A stretch of DNA of 5,674 nucleotides from NCBI GenBank assembly GCA_002787295.1, contig PCWJ01000035.1:24877-30550 (forward strand), read 5' to 3'. Each line of letters starts with the position of its first letter. Within the stretch, counting starts at the first letter, position 1. This DNA comes from Candidatus Nealsonbacteria bacterium CG11_big_fil_rev_8_21_14_0_20_37_68. GTDB lineage: Bacteria > Patescibacteriota > Minisyncoccia > Minisyncoccales > GCA-002782225. The notes below the pieces were generated by a model that worked only from the letters and a program-made list of their open reading frames with translations, did no database searches and had not been told where the DNA came from. The position numbers were made by a program, and so were the translations under genes. This document shows positions 4,888 to 5,674 of the stretch, piece after piece.

Positions 4888-5143
4888 ATGAATAGACAAT
4901 ACATAATTGGAGTGGATGGGGGAGCAACAAAAAGTTCTGCTTTGATTTCGCAAATCAAAGGGAAGATAATTAGTAAAAGAGTTGGTAAGGCTTTAAATTA
5001 TCATTCCATTGGCCAGTTTTAAGACTCCCAAACTTATTAATTTTTTAGTTTCCGAGATAAAAAAAATAATCCCTCATGCCTACTTTGTTTATAAAGTTAG
5101 TCCGGCCAAGGGGGCTCTTAATTTGGCGATTAAATTGTCATAA
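4888..5143 (+). pseudogene. BadF/BadG-type ATPase or N-acetylglucosamine kinase remnant
   Basis: The first part (4888-5022) reads 44 codons from ATG and starts MNRQYIIGVDGGATKSSALI. GVDGGATKS is the phosphate-1 motif of the BadF/BadG/BcrA/BcrD ATPase and sugar kinase family, and GKALNYHSIG fits the conserved segment that follows it. It stops at TAA (5020-5022). The second part is in another frame, from about 5012 to the TAA at 5141-5143. It reads SFKTPKLINFLVSEIKK and ends SPAKGALNLAIKLS, matching the GS(V)F...PKL and P..GAL.LA C-terminal motifs of the same family. Members are usually around 300 residues, so some 200 central residues plus the frame are missing, with the junction near 5008-5018. 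The intact protein would phosphorylate a sugar such as GlcNAc or serve as a related ATPase; the remnant cannot. No ribosome-binding site is visible. Confidence 0.8.
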
Positions 5144-5161
5144 AGTTTATTGCTGTAAAGT
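5135..5161 (+). promoter_or_regulatory. possible promoter for the glutaredoxin-gap pair
   Basis: TTGTCA (5135-5140, five of six matches to TTGACA) is followed after 15 bp by TAAAGT (5156-5161, four of six to TATAAT). Transcription would begin at or next to the ATG at 5168, giving a leaderless message. The short spacer and weak -10 make this tentative. It overlaps the last codons of the kinase remnant. Confidence 0.3.
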
Positions 5162-5167
5162 AAAATT

Positions 5168-5401
5168 ATGGTAAAAATTTTTTTAACTCCAGCGTGTCCT
5201 TATTGCGTTACTTTGAAAGAGTTTCTAAAACAGTACAATATAGAATTTGAAGAAATCGATGTTTCTAAAGACGAAAAAGCCAGAGAAGAACTGATAAAAA
5301 AAACGGGGAAAATGGAAGTGCCAGTAGTTGAAATTGACGGCCAGATTGTGGTAGGATTTGATAAAGGGAAGATTTGTAAGTTATTAAATATTAAAGAATA
5401 A
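5168..5401 (+). CDS. glutaredoxin-like protein with CPYC active site
   Basis: A 77-residue cytosolic thiol carrier making up a single minimal thioredoxin fold, the size of NrdH-redoxins and small glutaredoxins. The N-terminus MVKIFLTPACPYC carries the dithiol C10-P-Y-C13. The cis-proline is Pro52 in KMEVPVVEIDGQIVVGFD, and GFD (63-65) is the usual end of the last strand. An additional Cys70 sits in the C-terminal helix. It could pass electrons from the AhpF-type reductase to targets such as ribonucleotide reductase or a peroxiredoxin. That pairing is inferred from the missing N-terminal dithiol domain of the reductase and from proximity, and is not shown by the sequence. No Shine-Dalgarno is evident. 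gap starts one base after its stop, so the two are almost certainly co-transcribed. A Mycoredoxin or glutathione-dependent Grx role is an alternative. Confidence 0.92.
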   Translation: MVKIFLTPACPYCVTLKEFLKQYNIEFEEIDVSKDEKAREELIKKTGKMEVPVVEIDGQIVVGFDKGKICKLLNIKE

Positions 5402-5402
5402 T

Positions 5403-5674
5403 ATGATTAAAATTGCCATTAATGGTTTTGGCCGGATCGGCAGACCTGTTTTTCGAAGAATTTTGGATAACCACCCGCAATTGGAAGTGGTGGCTATTAA
5501 TGACCTAACAGAGCCAAAAGTGCTATCCCACCTTTTAAAATATGATTCAATTTATGGAATTTATAAAAAATCAATAAAGTTTTCTGAAGATTCTTTGTTG
5601 GTAGATGGAACCAGAGAAGGGAAAAAAGTAAAAATTTTTGCCGAAAAAGACCCGGTTAATTTGCCCTGGCGAGA
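5403..5674 (+). CDS. gap: glyceraldehyde-3-phosphate dehydrogenase (N-terminal part)
   Basis: Oxidative phosphorylation of glyceraldehyde-3-phosphate to 1,3-bisphosphoglycerate, the central redox step of glycolysis. Only 90 codons plus two bases are present; the window ends before the catalytic SCTTN motif, out of roughly 330 residues expected. The start MIKIAINGFGRIGRPVFRR carries the NAD-binding GFGRIGR (8-14). VAINDL follows with Asp34, the residue that typically favours NAD over NADP. LLKYDSIYG (44-52) and EKDPVNLPWR (81-90) are also family hallmarks. It starts one base after the glutaredoxin-like gene with no visible Shine-Dalgarno, pointing to coupled translation. The other lower-glycolysis genes in this window lie upstream in a separate unit. 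Nothing looks damaged in the visible part. Confidence 0.97.
   Translation, partial: MIKIAINGFGRIGRPVFRRILDNHPQLEVVAINDLTEPKVLSHLLKYDSIYGIYKKSIKFSEDSLLVDGTREGKKVKIFAEKDPVNLPWR

Overview
The window looks like chromosomal DNA from a small-genome, AT-rich bacterium, most likely a Patescibacteria/CPR member of the Parcubacteria type. This rests on compact genes with 1-7 nt gaps or overlaps, an archaeal-type phosphoglycerate mutase in an otherwise bacterial glycolytic set, an anchored DsbA/GILT-like thiol protein of a kind I associate with CPR, and many short palindromes in and between genes. The assignment is inference; no rRNA or other phylogenetic marker is present. The standard bacterial code fits: TGA ends the first gene and no gene needs a recoded stop.

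Layout. Positions 1-62 hold GC-rich overlapping palindromes, directly followed by a good sigma70-like promoter (65-92). That promoter appears to drive four co-directional genes: an AhpF-type flavoprotein disulfide reductase (trxB-like, 112-1038), enolase (eno, 1035-2291), 2,3-bisphosphoglycerate-independent phosphoglycerate mutase of the archaeal family (apgM, 2333-3694) and a membrane-anchored DsbA/GILT-like thiol oxidoreductase (3688-4665). A strong intrinsic terminator at 4692-4721 closes the unit. A roughly 165-nt gene-free stretch follows, holding a cluster of GTTCAGCG/CGCTGAAC inverted repeats (4796-4867). Next is the remnant of a BadF/BadG-type sugar kinase or ATPase with its centre deleted (4888-5143). 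A CPYC glutaredoxin-like protein (5168-5401) then sits one base upstream of the start of glyceraldehyde-3-phosphate dehydrogenase (gap, from 5403), which runs off the window.

Two themes are interleaved. One is lower glycolysis (GAPDH, phosphoglycerate mutase, enolase). The other is thiol-disulfide exchange: an NAD(P)H-dependent flavoprotein, a small cytosolic glutaredoxin-like carrier and an exported, anchored thioredoxin-fold protein. The reductase resembles the C-terminal part of AhpF without its N-terminal dithiol domain, so the stand-alone CPYC protein is a plausible electron acceptor.

The most unusual feature is a set of palindromic segments inside conserved enzyme genes that keep the reading frame. 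apgM has at least four, two of which account for most of its extra length (453 residues against roughly 400 for the family). eno has a perfect 9-bp hairpin and a 7-bp tandem repeat, both in surface-loop positions. This recalls the Rickettsia palindromic elements that insert in-frame into genes, but the sequences here look unrelated to those.
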